Counted from the first letter of the stretch, positions 34,278-47,454 are shown. The stretch is 64,000 nucleotides of DNA from Alloascoidea africana (GCA_030581615.1 JAKTTT010000037.1:166975-230974), one strand, 5' to 3'. The notes: generated from the letters alone by a model not told the origin. Numbers and translations are program-made.

Positions 34278-37200
34278 AGGTCTAACTCATAGACAAGTGG
34301 AAATTTTCAGCGAGATATTGCCGTCCACAAAATGATGTATTAGTCACAGGATATAAAACAAATCAATGCCAATTCACCATTGGCTGTTGAAGAAAGATAA
34401 GGGTGTCAAAGTTGGATGTCAATCGACTCTCAGATTCCACATACAATTAAAAAAATGCTTTTAAATATCAGCCATTTTCATGAACATTGAGCTGCATAGC
34501 CTAAAAATAAAGAAAATGGGATATGCTTAGTACACCACAGAGCAATTTGACGAAAAGCCCGCTGGTTATAGAGTGTTCCATTTGCTGAACAACATAATGT
34601 CTTTACAGATATCCCAATTCCACGGGCTAGTAGCATAAATTTCATTGGCTACATAATTCTCAAAACAGAAATGCTTTGTTTTGTTTTATTAACCTAAGTT
34701 CTTTTTTGGCTATGTGTATCTTTTTTGTGAGCCTCTATAAAAGTGTCATGCCTGAAAGAAGGTTCTTCGAAGTAGTGAGATAAACGCTCTATTTGGCTTA
34801 CCGATAGCTAATATAGTAGATATCCCTGTTACAACAAAAAGTCTTCTCCATTCTATCTTTAAAAAACGATTCTTGAGGTGCATATTGGATCTCGTGAGAC
34901 AATCAGCAAGCAAAAAATGATATTTTAGTGCAAGACCGACTCCGTGTTTCAATATTCGACCCAGGAGATTTCCCTTAAAAGCAAATGATGCTTTTTGTTT
35001 ACTACCCCATATGAGCTCAGATAACATCAAATTATTTCAAAACAGACAATACCAGGGGTAATAGTTCAAGTCTGGTTACTTGTTCTTGATGCTGTGAGGC
35101 GTGGTAACATATTACTATTTATAACAATGGTTACTTGTCTCCATTTGAAAGGGACGACGGAGACATTAACAGTTTTTCCGATAGTTGTGAAAAAGCAAAC
35201 TTGTCCTGACAATATCATGGTTATTGCTTATTCGCCTTCAAGAAATAACAGAATATTAATGTACAGAAGGGAGTGTAGGATTTTTTGAGGACAATAGTCA
35301 AATGAACAAGAGGGTTGTTTTTGGCTTGTATAATTCTGTAGCTGTTCTTGTCGTGATGAATATGTGACGATACATCAACCGTCCATAAGCCTTTTCAAGG
35401 CTAAGCAAATAAAAGAGAGAAGATCCTGTTTTTGGAGCATCCGCCCCTTCCACAGATTTAATTGTGAAAACTTGTGATCTTCTTGAGATCTTGAGAACAT
35501 GAAAGTTTCCTGTTCTACTCTTTACCGCTCCGTAGAATTAAGTCGAGGTCCAACAGTATCTTACATTCATTTCTGATTATATCAAGAAAAAAGGAGATTT
35601 TTCCCTATAAGGGGATATTTGGTATTACATGTTCTCAAATTCCTCTTTGGACCTACCAGTTAAAAACGCACTGAACCTGAAAGGGTAACTGCAAGTCGAT
35701 CTTTGTAGATGTAATGTCATCAAAACGGTAGAAATTCTTCAATGGGAGTAGCCCGTATACCTTAATCCATGGGCCTAATGTATACCGTATCTTAAGAGCT
35801 TCAACAAGCACCATCATCTAATCGAGTCCCCTGATGAAGCATTAAAATAAGAATAAAGTTCTTTTTAGCCAACTTATTTTGAAAGCAAATATGTTAAAAC
35901 GAAAGTCCTGGCATGTTCTCGATTAACCAGAAATGGCGAGCGTTGGAGTGGGAAAACTTAAATCCCTTTCATGCGAACTTCGAGTTGGGTAAACATTGCA
36001 TGCCCAATCTACAGATCTAGACGACGGTTCAAAAAGGAACGATTAAGCGAAAGCAACAAAGCGTTTTCTAGTTCAAATGGGGGGAAACATTCAACCAATG
36101 GAATTCTCACTAGACTAATTTTACAGTGTATCGGACCAGGAATTGTACCAATGCTATTGTTTTTGATCCATGGAAAGGAATGATAATTAACGCTTCGAGA
36201 GTTTGACGCGAGTGACAAGAAACCTCATGCAAATGGACCAGAAAAGATGCATGCCTCGAGGAGTTTCAAAGAATGATTTAATTGGATCATGGTCGTTCTG
36301 AGGTCTTCCCATTGTATTTTGCGGGTGGGTGGGTGAGTTTGGTCATCTTGTGCCACCTGAAAGATTCAAACCTTAGCCCCAGAGGTTTCTCAAAGCCAAC
36401 TGGACTTTCTTGTGAATGAGATGAATGCCAACCATACTATCTTTTTTAGTAATTTCAAGAATAGTTCTATGATGAACCAATTCTGGTTCTTCCATACAAC
36501 CTTTCGGTTATAACTGCAAAAATTCGATTTGAAAACCAAGATTTCTTGATTCACTTAAAATATAATGGAAGTGTATGGACCATGAACCTGAAAGACTCTT
36601 CTGATGTTTAACTATTAGTTCAGAGCACTGTCGAATGTCACGCGTACCCCATTTAGTCCAGTGGGCAACAAATGTTGTGTGACGACAGAGTATTAGAAAG
36701 TGCAGACACAGGAGTAGGGGAAGAAGTTGACATCAGAAATGAACCATGCATCTACTTTGGAATGAATTGGGAAAAATACAAGGAGGTGAGACATACTCCA
36801 CGCAGCGGAGGACCATTCTCCTTTCCAGAAGTTAGCCAATGAAGCTGGCACGGCCATGGTATGACTCAGCACATACATCAGCTTCTTCATGTAGCGTGGA
36901 AGAGTTTCTTCCCCCAAAGCCCGCACAGAATTGAAAAGTCAGCTTTATTTCATTAAAATCGCTTTCAACGCTACAGTCTTGTGCATGAGTTTTATATCAC
37001 TGTTAAACCGTCAACCACCATAACTAGCTAATTGTTACTGTGTATCCAGATTAGAAATCAAATAAATCATTTCTTTTTCTATGAAAAATGCCATACAAGA
37101 TCTATCTTTACGTTCATGAAAGCCCACGCCAGAGGTTTCAAGTCTCTCAGCATTATTTGGAAGGCATCCGCCATCTCCACTACGCCCACAGTAACATACT

Positions 37201-37351
37201 TCTCCAGATCGTCTTTACCCTTTGGAGGTTTAAGTTGTCTTATTAGAGCAAATATGTGAGCTCGGCATATGCAAGATGATCTACATAAAGTTTATAAATG
37301 GCGGAAACTCATTGGAGTGGGCGTTGACCTTCTGAGACATAAAATATCGCA

Positions 37352-37388
37352 TGCTTCCATCTGGCATACACATAAGTAGATGGAAGCA
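37352..37388. other. 11 bp perfect hairpin in desert 1
   Basis: TGCTTCCATCT (37352-37362) and AGATGGAAGCA (37378-37388) with a 15 nt loop. It lies 450 bp ahead of the 210-codon orphan ORF. Confidence 0.45.
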
Positions 37389-37837
37389 AAAATGGATAAA
37401 TTTTCCTAAAAGGTCATCTATCCAGCCTCCACCAATACTCATAGTGCTCAACATATGTATTTGAGTAACATTTTTAAGGTGTTGGATCTTTTTAAACTAA
37501 ACGACACTAGTGTTCAGGTTCTAGGTTCTAGGCGATTGTTTCCCTAAAACTGTACCAACGTTCCAGTACTATTCAAAATGTCAAAAAGAGAGAAGGAATG
37601 TTTGAAAATCTAAGAGTATGGCTATTGTGCTAAGGAAAATCAGCTGATAAATTAGATTAAGGTTAAATGAAGCCTGCTAATCTGGATTTTCTTCTTGATC
37701 ACCTCTCACTTTTCCGTCTTGAAGCTATACGTGTTGGCAACTTTGACTTATGTATAGAACCTTGAAAGAATGTTGGTTCCTGACCCAATAACACAAGAAC
37801 ACAAGTTTATGTAGCAAGCATCACAAAGAGTAATTGC

Positions 37838-38470
37838 ATGGCTCTATTGATCTTTCAACTTAAGCTCAGCAAAAAGAAAAGAAAAATGTCATTGTATTCT
37901 AAAACTGAGAGGTTATCCATACTCAATTGCCCCTGTTGTTTGGATACCAGGTATAAATGCGTAGATGTCAGGGACCAAATCCATGGAAAAAGGAAAGAGC
38001 AAGTAAGACATGTTGGAAGCGCAATGTTTCAAGCATATCCGCTCTGCTCTTCGCCAACACATCTGTTTTGTGTTCATGCGAAGCGGCTACTTGAATACCA
38101 CCAAAAAGAGAAAGTCGTTAGAATATCAATACAGTGGGACCTAAATCTTTCACATTTACCCCTTGATGAGCCACTTTCGTTGTGTTTGAATAAGGATGTA
38201 CTCCAAGCTTTTACCTTAAACACTGGAATTTCATTTAGCATGCATTATAGACCCTATCGTATCTATAGTCTACAGAACCCCCTGTGTTTCTTTTCTACCA
38301 GCTTGCAAGCCTTGAGAATTGTATCCAAAACACATTGTACTGTCTCCAAGCTGAGACTCTTTTTGACAAAGCTGATTTTGCAAGCCCTAAACAGAACATC
38401 TTCCGATACAACTCGCTCAAGCGTTATAAGCAAGGGAGACATGGCGAATCGGCCCGTGTACCTCTATTAG
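37838..38470 (+). CDS. Orphan ORF, 210 residues, inside gene desert 1
   Basis: Not recognised. It is an uninterrupted frame starting MALLIFQLKLSKKKRKMSLY. It has an early cysteine cluster (NCPCCLDTRYKC), further Cys/His (PLCSSPTHLFCVH) that could be metal-binding, and a Leu/Ser-rich second half, with overall basic charge. At the local base composition stop codons should occur about every 15-16 codons, so 210 open codons in a non-coding stretch of this size are unlikely by chance (my rough estimate, well under 0.01 expected in both deserts). There is no obvious homology, no intron signal that I trust and no overlapping gene. It may be a lineage-specific or de novo gene, or the decayed remainder of an older one. 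Confidence 0.4.
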   Translation: MALLIFQLKLSKKKRKMSLYSKTERLSILNCPCCLDTRYKCVDVRDQIHGKRKEQVRHVGSAMFQAYPLCSSPTHLFCVHAKRLLEYHQKEKVVRISIQWDLNLSHLPLDEPLSLCLNKDVLQAFTLNTGISFSMHYRPYRIYSLQNPLCFFSTSLQALRIVSKTHCTVSKLRLFLTKLILQALNRTSSDTTRSSVISKGDMANRPVYLY

Positions 38471-39665
38471 GGGCAGAACCTGCAGCGTGCAGTTATTACT
38501 GCATATAGAAGCGACTGCACCAGGTCTCACAATTACGGATATGCAGTTTGCATGAAGTCCAAACGGTGAAGTTTTAAACTCTCAGATTTGTTGGTTCGAA
38601 ACTCTGATCGATTCATACACAGTATTTCCACTCGTTTTCGTGTTGCTTGACTGGTAATAGACGGATTCGATTGCTGAAAAGACGAACCGCCAGCCGGAAA
38701 TGTAAGAACTTTCATTGAATTAGTGTAACCTTGAGTCTTCATGCTCCATATTTCCCACGCTTGACAGATTCCTTGCGGGTTTAAGGGAGACGAATTGGAG
38801 ACCAGTGCGCGTTTTGAAACACAAGCATCATTCTCCTGTGTGCGAGAAAGCGAGAAAGCGAGATGAATTAACATGATGGCTGAACAGACTGCTGACACAA
38901 ACAGTATCCTTCATCCGCAATTTTCTATTAGCGCCAGTTAATCAAGGATTAGACATTCAATATGGTAGATCTCAAATGGGTTAGAAAGTAAGATGTACTC
39001 CATTCACAGAAGGACGGATCATGACTTGGCTTGTTTGGTCCATAAGGAATGAAATCCTCGCACCCTCGCATTTACATATTTAAAAGCTTGAAAAGAGAAT
39101 TGAAGAATAATAAAATTAATAAAATTATGTAAACTCTAAGAAGTCAAAATAATTATAATCTGAACATCACAAAGTGGGTTGATTAATTGCCTACATAATA
39201 CTACCTTTACATACATCATCTGTTGTTCCACTTCTCTTCCATCGCACTTTGATATTCCCAAATGTCAAATGATGGTGATGGTGATGACGATGAGATGGAT
39301 CAAAAATAGCTGCTATTAAAATTCTTGTAGCTCATGAAGCATGCCTGCAGCTCTATGTGATTAGTACCCAGTTACTCTACGCTTCTCACTTTTTCTTTTT
39401 TTTTGCCAAATGTATTTTTCTTGCATCTTATCTTTATTCTATTCCTTCCCTCGGCCTACTGTTTACCATATTCCTTTAAATATTCCCAAGTTCCGGCCTT
39501 TTCTGCAACTCTTATAAACCATCTGGCATCTTCTTCAGCATCTGACTACTTTTTCTTCCCTACTTCATCAAACCATTCTTCACTTTTGAGCAGAAGCATA
39601 GTTCCGTTTGTAATCATATCCTGGACTTTCTTTCATCTATTAGATTTGAAATTCTCTCAGTCAAA

Positions 39666-41362
39666 ATGTACCTAGGCCACAGCATGGCTCCATGCCTTGA
39701 TCAAAAGTCTCCAATTAACTCAAAAGAAAGCCCAGATAATGTGGCAGTGGTTCAAGCGCCTTCTTCTTCTCCTTCTCAGCCATCACATACCGTTCTTATA
39801 GGGCATCCGCAATACCACTTGACATCACATCCAATAGATATCTGGCAGGAATGGTACGAAAAAAATCGCAAGATCATTCAAAAGTCCAAAACAATCAAAG
39901 AAAATGATTCAATCGAAAACTTGGATCCTGCTGAAATCAGCTCTGTGCGATATCCTCACTGCTATGAATATACCGACTCTCTGAATCAACGTGTCGTGTG
40001 GAAGCCTTACCTAACTGGAGATGAGCGAGTGCACCTTGATTATCAACTGAGTGTAAGCGTATTGTGTTTTAATGCAAATGTCTCAGAGTATGAGTACTAA
40101 CACTGGACTAGAAATTTATGAGAGAGCATATTGGGTTCAGACCTAAACCCCGACAAACATCCGAATCACTTTCAAGTTCTTTCACGTCTTCCCTTGCCCC
40201 AACTATTACCACAGCAACCTCTTCTTTTGCAACGAGCAGATCTTATTCTTCAGTTTTCAGTAGTTCAATGACGATTTCTGAGCTGAAAAACATTAAGCCC
40301 GAGCACGGTAAACATAGGAGCAAAGCGCCAAAGTCATATTCAGTTCCTGACATTACATTATCAAGCAAGCCAAGGGCCACTTCTTCATCCTCTGTCTCTG
40401 GTATTGAGCAGAGGGCCAAGTCTAATATATTTCCTTCTAATAATCTCGAGGTGTCTTTGCCTTTACTATCCCATTCCAAAAGCTATGATCAGTTTTATGG
40501 TACAAACAGTCCTAAGCCATTTCTTCCGGGCCAGTACCCGCTGCAAGCCCCATTAGGTCAATATCCCCCACCTGAAGTTGAAAATGTATCCAGAGACTTG
40601 ACAGAGGTAGGGGTTGCCCCAAAAGTAATGAGAGCCGATTCAGTGATCTCGCCCAACACTGCTTCTAGAAGGATAAGCAAACCTAATCTGAGCCGCAAGC
40701 GATCAAAGTATTCTGTCAGATCTTCTGGGTCATCTCCCGTTAACAGTGTCTGCTCAACGCTCAACTCTAACTTAACTTTGACCGCCAACAATAGCCAGGG
40801 CAACCTTTCGCATGCACCAAGTCCTTGCTCAGATTGGACTGATGACTCTCCTTCGCATACATTCACTTCTGAAGCTCTCGTTTCAAACCCCTGGCAATTA
40901 ACAGATGCAAGCCCGCCTATATCTGCTAGCATCGGCACGACTGATGCTTCACACCAGCAGATAGGGGCAACGGGAATGCCTTTCAACAATAACGAGAGCG
41001 AAACACAGTTCACTATGAACATGTATCGGCAAAAGAGCAGCACATCAAGTATAAGTAGTATATGCAGTACGAATAACAGCGCTGCCGATAATACCAACAT
41101 CAGCAACTGGACGCCAAAGCAACAAAAGCAGGTGAACCCCCAGTATGGCATTAATGGCATAAATCCTGTTTCCTCATTCAATAATTCCAACTATAGCATT
41201 GGCCAATCTTTGGCAATAGACGGTACAAGCGGTGGTTCTGTCGGTAATAACAGTATCCAGTCAAAGAATGGGTCTATGGGGAACTATGCTCATGACTACA
41301 CTTGTTATTCTCACCCGACATATACGCCGCTGGGGTTGTCTAATGCAAATGGATACTGCTAG
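39666..41362 (+). CDS. Orphan Ser/Asn-rich protein between two gene deserts (two exons)
   Basis: Not recognised. I read join(39666..40052, 40112..41362), 545 residues. The 59 bp intron starts GTAAGC and has a perfect TACTAAC before GACTAG. Splicing joins DYQLS to KFMREHIGFRPKPR in phase. The part most likely to be folded is about residues 52-145 (PIDIWQEWYEKNRKIIQKSK, SVRYPHCYEYTDSLNQRVVW, KPYLTGDERVHLDYQLSKFM), split by the intron. The rest is disordered Ser/Asn/Thr/Pro-rich with short basic patches (SRKRSKYSVRSS), typical of fungal nuclear or signalling regulators but not diagnostic. It has no cysteine-rich cluster or membrane segment. The flanking 9.4 and 9.2 kb of non-coding DNA and the EFG1 neighbour suggest a developmental regulator; that is inference from context. 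Confidence 0.75.
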
Positions 41363-44229
41363 ATGGATCACTTTTTAGTTGGTTATTTTCTCACCCCTGT
41401 GATTATCTGGTATTAAAAATACCAAGATACTAAAATTTGAACGCTGGCTCATCTTTTTTTTCTTTCTTCAAGGACATCATTTCTACGAAATTTATGAAAA
41501 ATCAAAAATAGTGCATGTCATTTGCATGTTTAACGATGTATTGACACTGGGTCCTGGCCTCTGGTTTATGGGAATTTGAAAGTTTTAAACCATTTTACCT
41601 TTTTTAAAAAAAATTATTCTTTAAAAAGCCTTATGTAAATGATATGTCCCCTTGTTAGTCTTCCTTTTTTTTGTATTGTTCAGTTGTTTCAGGCTTTTTT
41701 CAGTTTCTTATTCAAATGTTTTTTGATGTGGCGATATGGTTAATGACATTGCTTTGTTAGGCTTTTGTATCAATAGAGGCATTCTCTCTGAGAGAAAAAA
41801 AAAATAAAAGTTTAAGCTAAAATAAAATGGTGTTTAAATGTCAAGATGCTCTTAGAAGGAATGTTTTGGCAGTCATTATTACTACCGATTAAAACATATT
41901 CCGTAGCAAGAAAATATAGCTAATCGGAAAAATTGAAGCAGGCATTCTTAAACAGTTAGATTTATCCATTTGTGGTAGTAAACAGGTGGAAGAAATAATG
42001 AATCGTTCCGCCTTTAGCAAAATCTTGCACTCACAGCTAAGATAAGTTTGTAGTATATCAGGAACAAATTTTCTAAGGCTTTTTAGTAGAATAAGCTGTG
42101 AAAGGTGGCGAAATGACGCAGAGTTTTTGATCATCTAGTTGCATTGCCTAATGCATTGTTTTTGAAGAAACCAAAAGTTTTAAAGGTCTTCAGCATTACA
42201 TAAAGAGTAGAGCTACAGAGTTTGGATACCATTTTCATCATGTCTTTGTAAGTGGGTTTAACCAAAAACAAAAACGTTACTATACCACTTCCAAAATGGG
42301 TTGGCACTTTATCTGTTGTAGGTGCCAAGTATCTCTTAATTATTGGAATCTGAGCTATTTGAGTCAGTCCCCACCTGTTTTTTCTCTCCTCAGGAAATTA
42401 AAATGTTGCCTCTTGGGATCTAAAAGGCCAGACTTTTTTGTGTCATAAAACTGCTGGAATTTGCAGAAACTGCAAAGCACACATACACAACAGCCGACAC
42501 GATTGGATTGTTGTTATCAGCTAGAAAGTTTTACATCCCCCTATGATTTGTGAAGTTGCTTTGCTTTCACTTTTAAATTGCCAGAATTTGAAATTTCCAA
42601 CAAGGCATAATGGGAAAGAAATTGAAAGCTCAAAAATCAAAACAAAGAAACTCCTAGTCCCTTGAAATAAGTTAGTAGAAATTAAAAGCGAATGCTGGCC
42701 CCATCTTTCGTTTAATGGTGCAGTAAAAATTGGTCAGTTAAAGGTAAAGGGTGTCAGAGTAGAAGATTATTTTCCGCTCTGATGCTCTTGGCTCTGCTGA
42801 TTTAGCAAGGTCTATCAATATCACGAAGACTCATTTAGATAAAAAGGAACGGAATACTCCATTATGTATATAGTTCAGAAATCATCAACTCTGCAACAAA
42901 GAATCCTGGTGGGCATTCTTCTTCCTGACCATTTTCCTTCTCTCAGTCAATTTTAGAACAAGGTCAAGCAGAAATAATGATCAAATAATGCATGCTAGGA
43001 AGTTCTTACCCAATGGATCCCAGATCTTTTAAGAAAAATCGTGAGAGCGACATCGATGATCTTTGCCATTTGATAGGTACAGCCAGCTTTCAGAAGATCT
43101 TTAAGCTCCAATTGAGTTCTATTACAATTGCATAGAACGGCACCACTATATGCAAAGCCAAACATCCGATTGATTGATCTAAATCAGACTTTTTGGATTG
43201 TGATATGCTCTCTATACATCTGTTTCTTTCGCCTTTATCTCTCTCGAATAGCCATTTGAAGAAAGGCACTGTACGTTTTTTCTTATAATATATCAATTTT
43301 TGTTAGCCAAGCCTTTGGTTAATCTTACACTGAATTGGATGTTTTATGTTCTTGAAGCGTTAAAGAATAGAAAAAATTGGAAAGAGCTGGATAGGCATTT
43401 AATAACCTATAATGATGCATAACCGAGGAGGCTAAGTGAATTCCTTACTGGTATGCTATTTTGACAGATCTCTCTCTGTTATGTTTCATTTTTCCTAATC
43501 TTTTAACAGGGAAAGATCATAAAATGTGATAGTGGTTTCATTCATTTAGAGAAGTGCAACCGGATGTTCAATTTTAGTGAATATATTAACACAACCCTCG
43601 GCATATTGGTTATTTTGCTTGTCATGCCAATTGTACAACTACTGAAACAGACAACATCAGTTAATTGCTCAACTCTGTTTTCCCTTCCTATAATGATAAT
43701 CGATTCCCGTTGATTTTTCCTGATTTTATTGATGATTGCTGACCTTTACAGTGATCTTCAGGCTATTTCGATGACGGTTGTTTTCAACAGAACTATTTCC
43801 GCTGTTGTTGTCACTTCTGCAAGGTGTTTTTTTGTTCTCACCTGAGGACTGATGACCACTGATACAAAGATTATTACAATTTTGCCAACATTGAAAAACG
43901 CGCAAGCTTTGCCATACTCCTATTAACATTTTATATCCACACAGTTACTTGTAATTTTTTTTTCTTCTTCTTCTTCCCCCACTGAACTGGTATTCGTGGA
44001 TTGGTGTTTGATCGTCTCGGACAAAACTATCCGAATTTCCTTGATGAAAATTAATAGGAAGCTCTCTTCTAGGGGAATAGCCGGGATCTAATTCTCAATA
44101 ATATCTTTTCTCTTGCTTTGGATGTCTTGCAATAATCAAAAGAACGCTTTTTGTTGAAAAAAAGCTCTGCAGACTCCAAATTATTTCCAAGTTTCATACG
44201 CTTTTAGCCAACATTAGATTCGATGTAGA

Positions 44230-44560
44230 TTCGAAGGGTAGCAGATGGAAGTGGAGGTGCATAGCGAGATCACGATACCCACTGGTGCGAGACCAGAGCT
44301 AGACTCTCCAGCGTGTGGGTAGCTGTGCCGATGCAGCGATAGTTGATCTTGTACTGGTATGCGCATGGGGCCAATGGGCTTGTTTGATACCTCTCACCTC
44401 TGACCTGCACAGAGAAGAGCGTCTCGAACGAGGCCGAAGTAGCGGCTGGGGCCATTCCTCCAGGTTTCGCATCTCCAGGTGGCTATCTATGTCAGAGGAC
44501 ACTGCCATAGTCACTCGCTCCTTCATCGCCAGCTCTTATCCAGCTCAACACACAGGAAAT
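44230..44560. other. G+C-rich island with local stem-loops, possible ncRNA or small gene
   Basis: About 330 bp clearly richer in G+C than the surrounding desert. The arms ACCCAC (44276-44281) and GTGGGT (44316-44321) enclose CTGGT/ACCAG and AGAG/CTCT stems, a compact fold. An overlapping 123-codon + frame (44315-44686) and antisense frames have no recognisable content. I could not match it to RNase P, MRP, SRP, U snRNA or tRNA landmarks. Confidence 0.25.
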
Positions 44561-47223
44561 GGAGGTTGGTTGCAAGATCCAAACATGGCTTTTGACTGGT
44601 TTCCCGAACATCGTCATTGGCCATCTCCGTATGTCGATATAACCGCTCTGGACAATAATCACAGTCTATCGGTACCAACATCTTGATTTTTTGGTCATTT
44701 TTACCGAGTTTAGATCAAGCCCCTCGCTTTCGGCAGGCCAGAAATATTATCCTCCAAACAGATTAAAGAGGGTGGGGACAAAAAGAAGTGGACCTTATAT
44801 GCCCTTTCAACCGTTTTTTCCACAATCCAATCCAGTTATTAAATTTTGCTTAACAATACCTCTAATGGTAAAAATAATAGGATAACCGGAGATGACTAGA
44901 ATGTTGTTTAAAAGTGTGTATGGGAATTTTGTTTTATCAGTAAGAGAAGGAAATGATGTCAAGACTCATGTTTGCCACAGTTTTCAAGAATTTGTTTTTG
45001 TTTCTCAGGTTCATGTCCGAAAGATCATTATGTTCAAATTGAAAGTCACGGCGTTTAGATTGAATGCTTGCTAAATCAGGCAATGAGTTATCCCTTTATT
45101 CTTGATAAGCGAGGCCTCTCAAAATGAGACCTGAGCGCTTACTATTTTCAATATCTACATCTTTTACCCGAACAAACCCTCACTTTACAGTTGGGGCATG
45201 TACTGTTTTAAACTGCATTTATTTTCGAGGCGAATGCATTTTCTCAAGAGAGATTCAAAGGTTTATCAATCTACAGGTTTGTTATAGCCCCTTCATTACA
45301 TATATCGGCTATTAGAATAGAAACATCCTCTGTTTTTTTTTTTTTACATATCCCACCCCTTAAAACCTGATCCTTGCTTTCACCGTTGTACATGATTGAG
45401 AGTTGCTATCAAACGCATGCCGTTTTTTAGCGGTCGCCAAAAACAGTTGTATCAACCAGAGTACTATTGCATATACTTTTGGATACTTTTGCCGCCTGTT
45501 ATTGCAGTGGGATCTTAGACAGGTTCAAACGTTGAACGGCAACTGTGGGTCTAGGTTGATCTTGATGACATGTGCTCCTTTGTGTATCTTAATATGAGTT
45601 CGGAAGCGGGAAAAGCAGTTAATGGAGTCTTTCTCAAAAAGCATAAAAATAGTGGAGATACAGATTGCAAGAACAGCTTGGTTATTTTGATATACCTAGT
45701 TTTCCTGTCCTTTTCTACTAGAGTAGTAAAATCTGTGAGAGCCCAGATCAACAGTAATGGTAATGTGTTTAGAACATGAAAAGCAAGTTGTTTGTTTTTG
45801 AAGAGCCTATATCACTTATCATTGGATCTTAATAGATGTTAGTATACAATGTCCCTGCTCACATCTTGATGACCACCTCTTTTTTGACCACTATCATGTT
45901 TAAATGGAAGCAGATAATTGAGCAAATGATGAATAATCCGTGCAATAGAAACAGTTACAACTGAAGTTGCTATCCATCACATTCAATAGTACTTTTGATG
46001 AGTTAGGGGCAGTGTTCATGAGAATTTTAAACGAAGAAGATAATAAATAGAACCCTTCCTTTCTTTTCAAAGAAATGGATAGAACAATTTAATCCATTCT
46101 TGTGTCTTTTGTATTTGCATTAATATAGATTAATCCAAATGGTAGAGAATGACACAAGTTTGAACATCACCAGTAATTGAAAACGAAGATCAATTCAACA
46201 ACAACAACAACAGAAAAAAAGGGAGGGATTAGTTCTTTATATCTATCGGTCCCTGCGTCATCACATAAACATCACCTTTTTCCAATTGTCAGTGTCATAT
46301 TCATTAATAAAAAGAGAAAAAGATGGATTTAGCATGTACTACCTATGGTTGTACGAGAAAGACAAAACAAACAAACAAAAAAAAAGGTGATACAATTTTT
46401 TTTGAATTGACACAGCCTACACCTTCTAAACTCAAAGCTTTTTGTTATTCCTTTCTGAGCGCTATCGATGAACGAAACCTGTTACCTTGAACATGATTAA
46501 ACAATTGTCAAAGAATCTATACCATCAGGAGGCTATCTAAAGTCTATAAAAAGGAGTACAAATGCCAAAAATAGAAGCAATAAGTTCGAAAAGACATATA
46601 TATATCAAGCGAACCAAAATCTCAACACCATCTATTGAAAATTCAGAATTCATAGAAACAACGAGATTATGCCCAGGTGAATTGTGATCTTGAAGGAAAG
46701 AGAACGAACGTTACAGAGAACGCGGGGATTTTTTTTTCATTGGCATGAAACTATAGAGAGAGCAATTTGATTTTTTTGTTTTACTCGGTATTTCCTTTGC
46801 AAGGCAATTTTGAGAAATCTTAGGCAACTTTAGAAAAAAGATGTCACTGGAGCTCAACTTTTGCGAAAAGAAGGATTAACTGGTGTGAACTGTGAGCGCT
46901 ATTAACACTCAACCCCCCTTTTGACCTAGATATGATGATGAAAAATCTGCACACACTTTGGAAGCTCTAATGATTGGGTATTATTCTCCTGACTATTATC
47001 AAAAATCTTCTAAACTATACTCAGTTTTCTAAACAGATGCAGTTCCCACCACGTAAATGATTTATCCAACCTCGAGGCCCTTTGTGAACTAGACTTTTGT
47101 CATCTCACTACAGCTTCTTTTCAAATTTATAGCTTTATTGTTTGATAAATTAACAACTAAATTATTGATAATAGCCAGATCTACTTTATCTGGATTGAGT
47201 GCTACCAGGGCTTTTCTTTTTTG

Positions 47224-47250
47224 CCTTTTCCCTTTTCCCTTTTCCCTTTT
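47224..47250. repeat. (CCCTTTT) heptamer repeat
   Basis: Three full copies of CCCTTTT plus a partial copy. The complementary motif (GGGAAAA)5 occurs at 55112-55146 on the other side of EFG1. Confidence 0.85.
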
Positions 47251-47454
47251 CAACTATATTTCCGAAGTTTCTCATACTTTAAACCAACTTTTTCCTTTTC
47301 TCCTCTTTACGCGATCTGCTCATTGATTGGTAATAATCTGTAATCAAACAAACCATTTTGTATGTGTGTATAACCATCCATATGCTTTTATTTTTATTTT
47401 TTTAAATTTTTTAAAGTTAACCTTTACTTCCCTTTGCACCTAGATAGACATTAA

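Larger units (their letters stand above)
30310..39665. other. Gene desert 1 (9.4 kb)
   Basis: No recognised gene on either strand, in contrast to the compact DNA to the left. A+T-rich but not low-complexity; nearly all open frames are under 100 codons and overlap one another. The exception is 37838-38470 (210 codons). Visible structures are three perfect-arm hairpins (31164-31230, 34247-34277, 37352-37388). No terminal-repeat pairs, reverse-transcriptase or transposase fragments seen. It lies upstream of the orphan gene at 39666, so it may be that gene's extended control region; a regional centromere or a lncRNA host is an alternative. Confidence 0.6.

Noticed and set aside
38585-38610. tRNA-like GGTTCGAAACTC at the end of desert 1
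   Set aside because: The bases beside the loop do not form a five-pair T stem, and no acceptor or anticodon arm fits around it. No other convincing tRNA B box was found in the window.
30310-39665. Transposon or retroelement remnants in desert 1
   Set aside because: No reverse transcriptase, integrase or transposase motif, no terminal repeat pair and no target-site duplication could be seen by eye.
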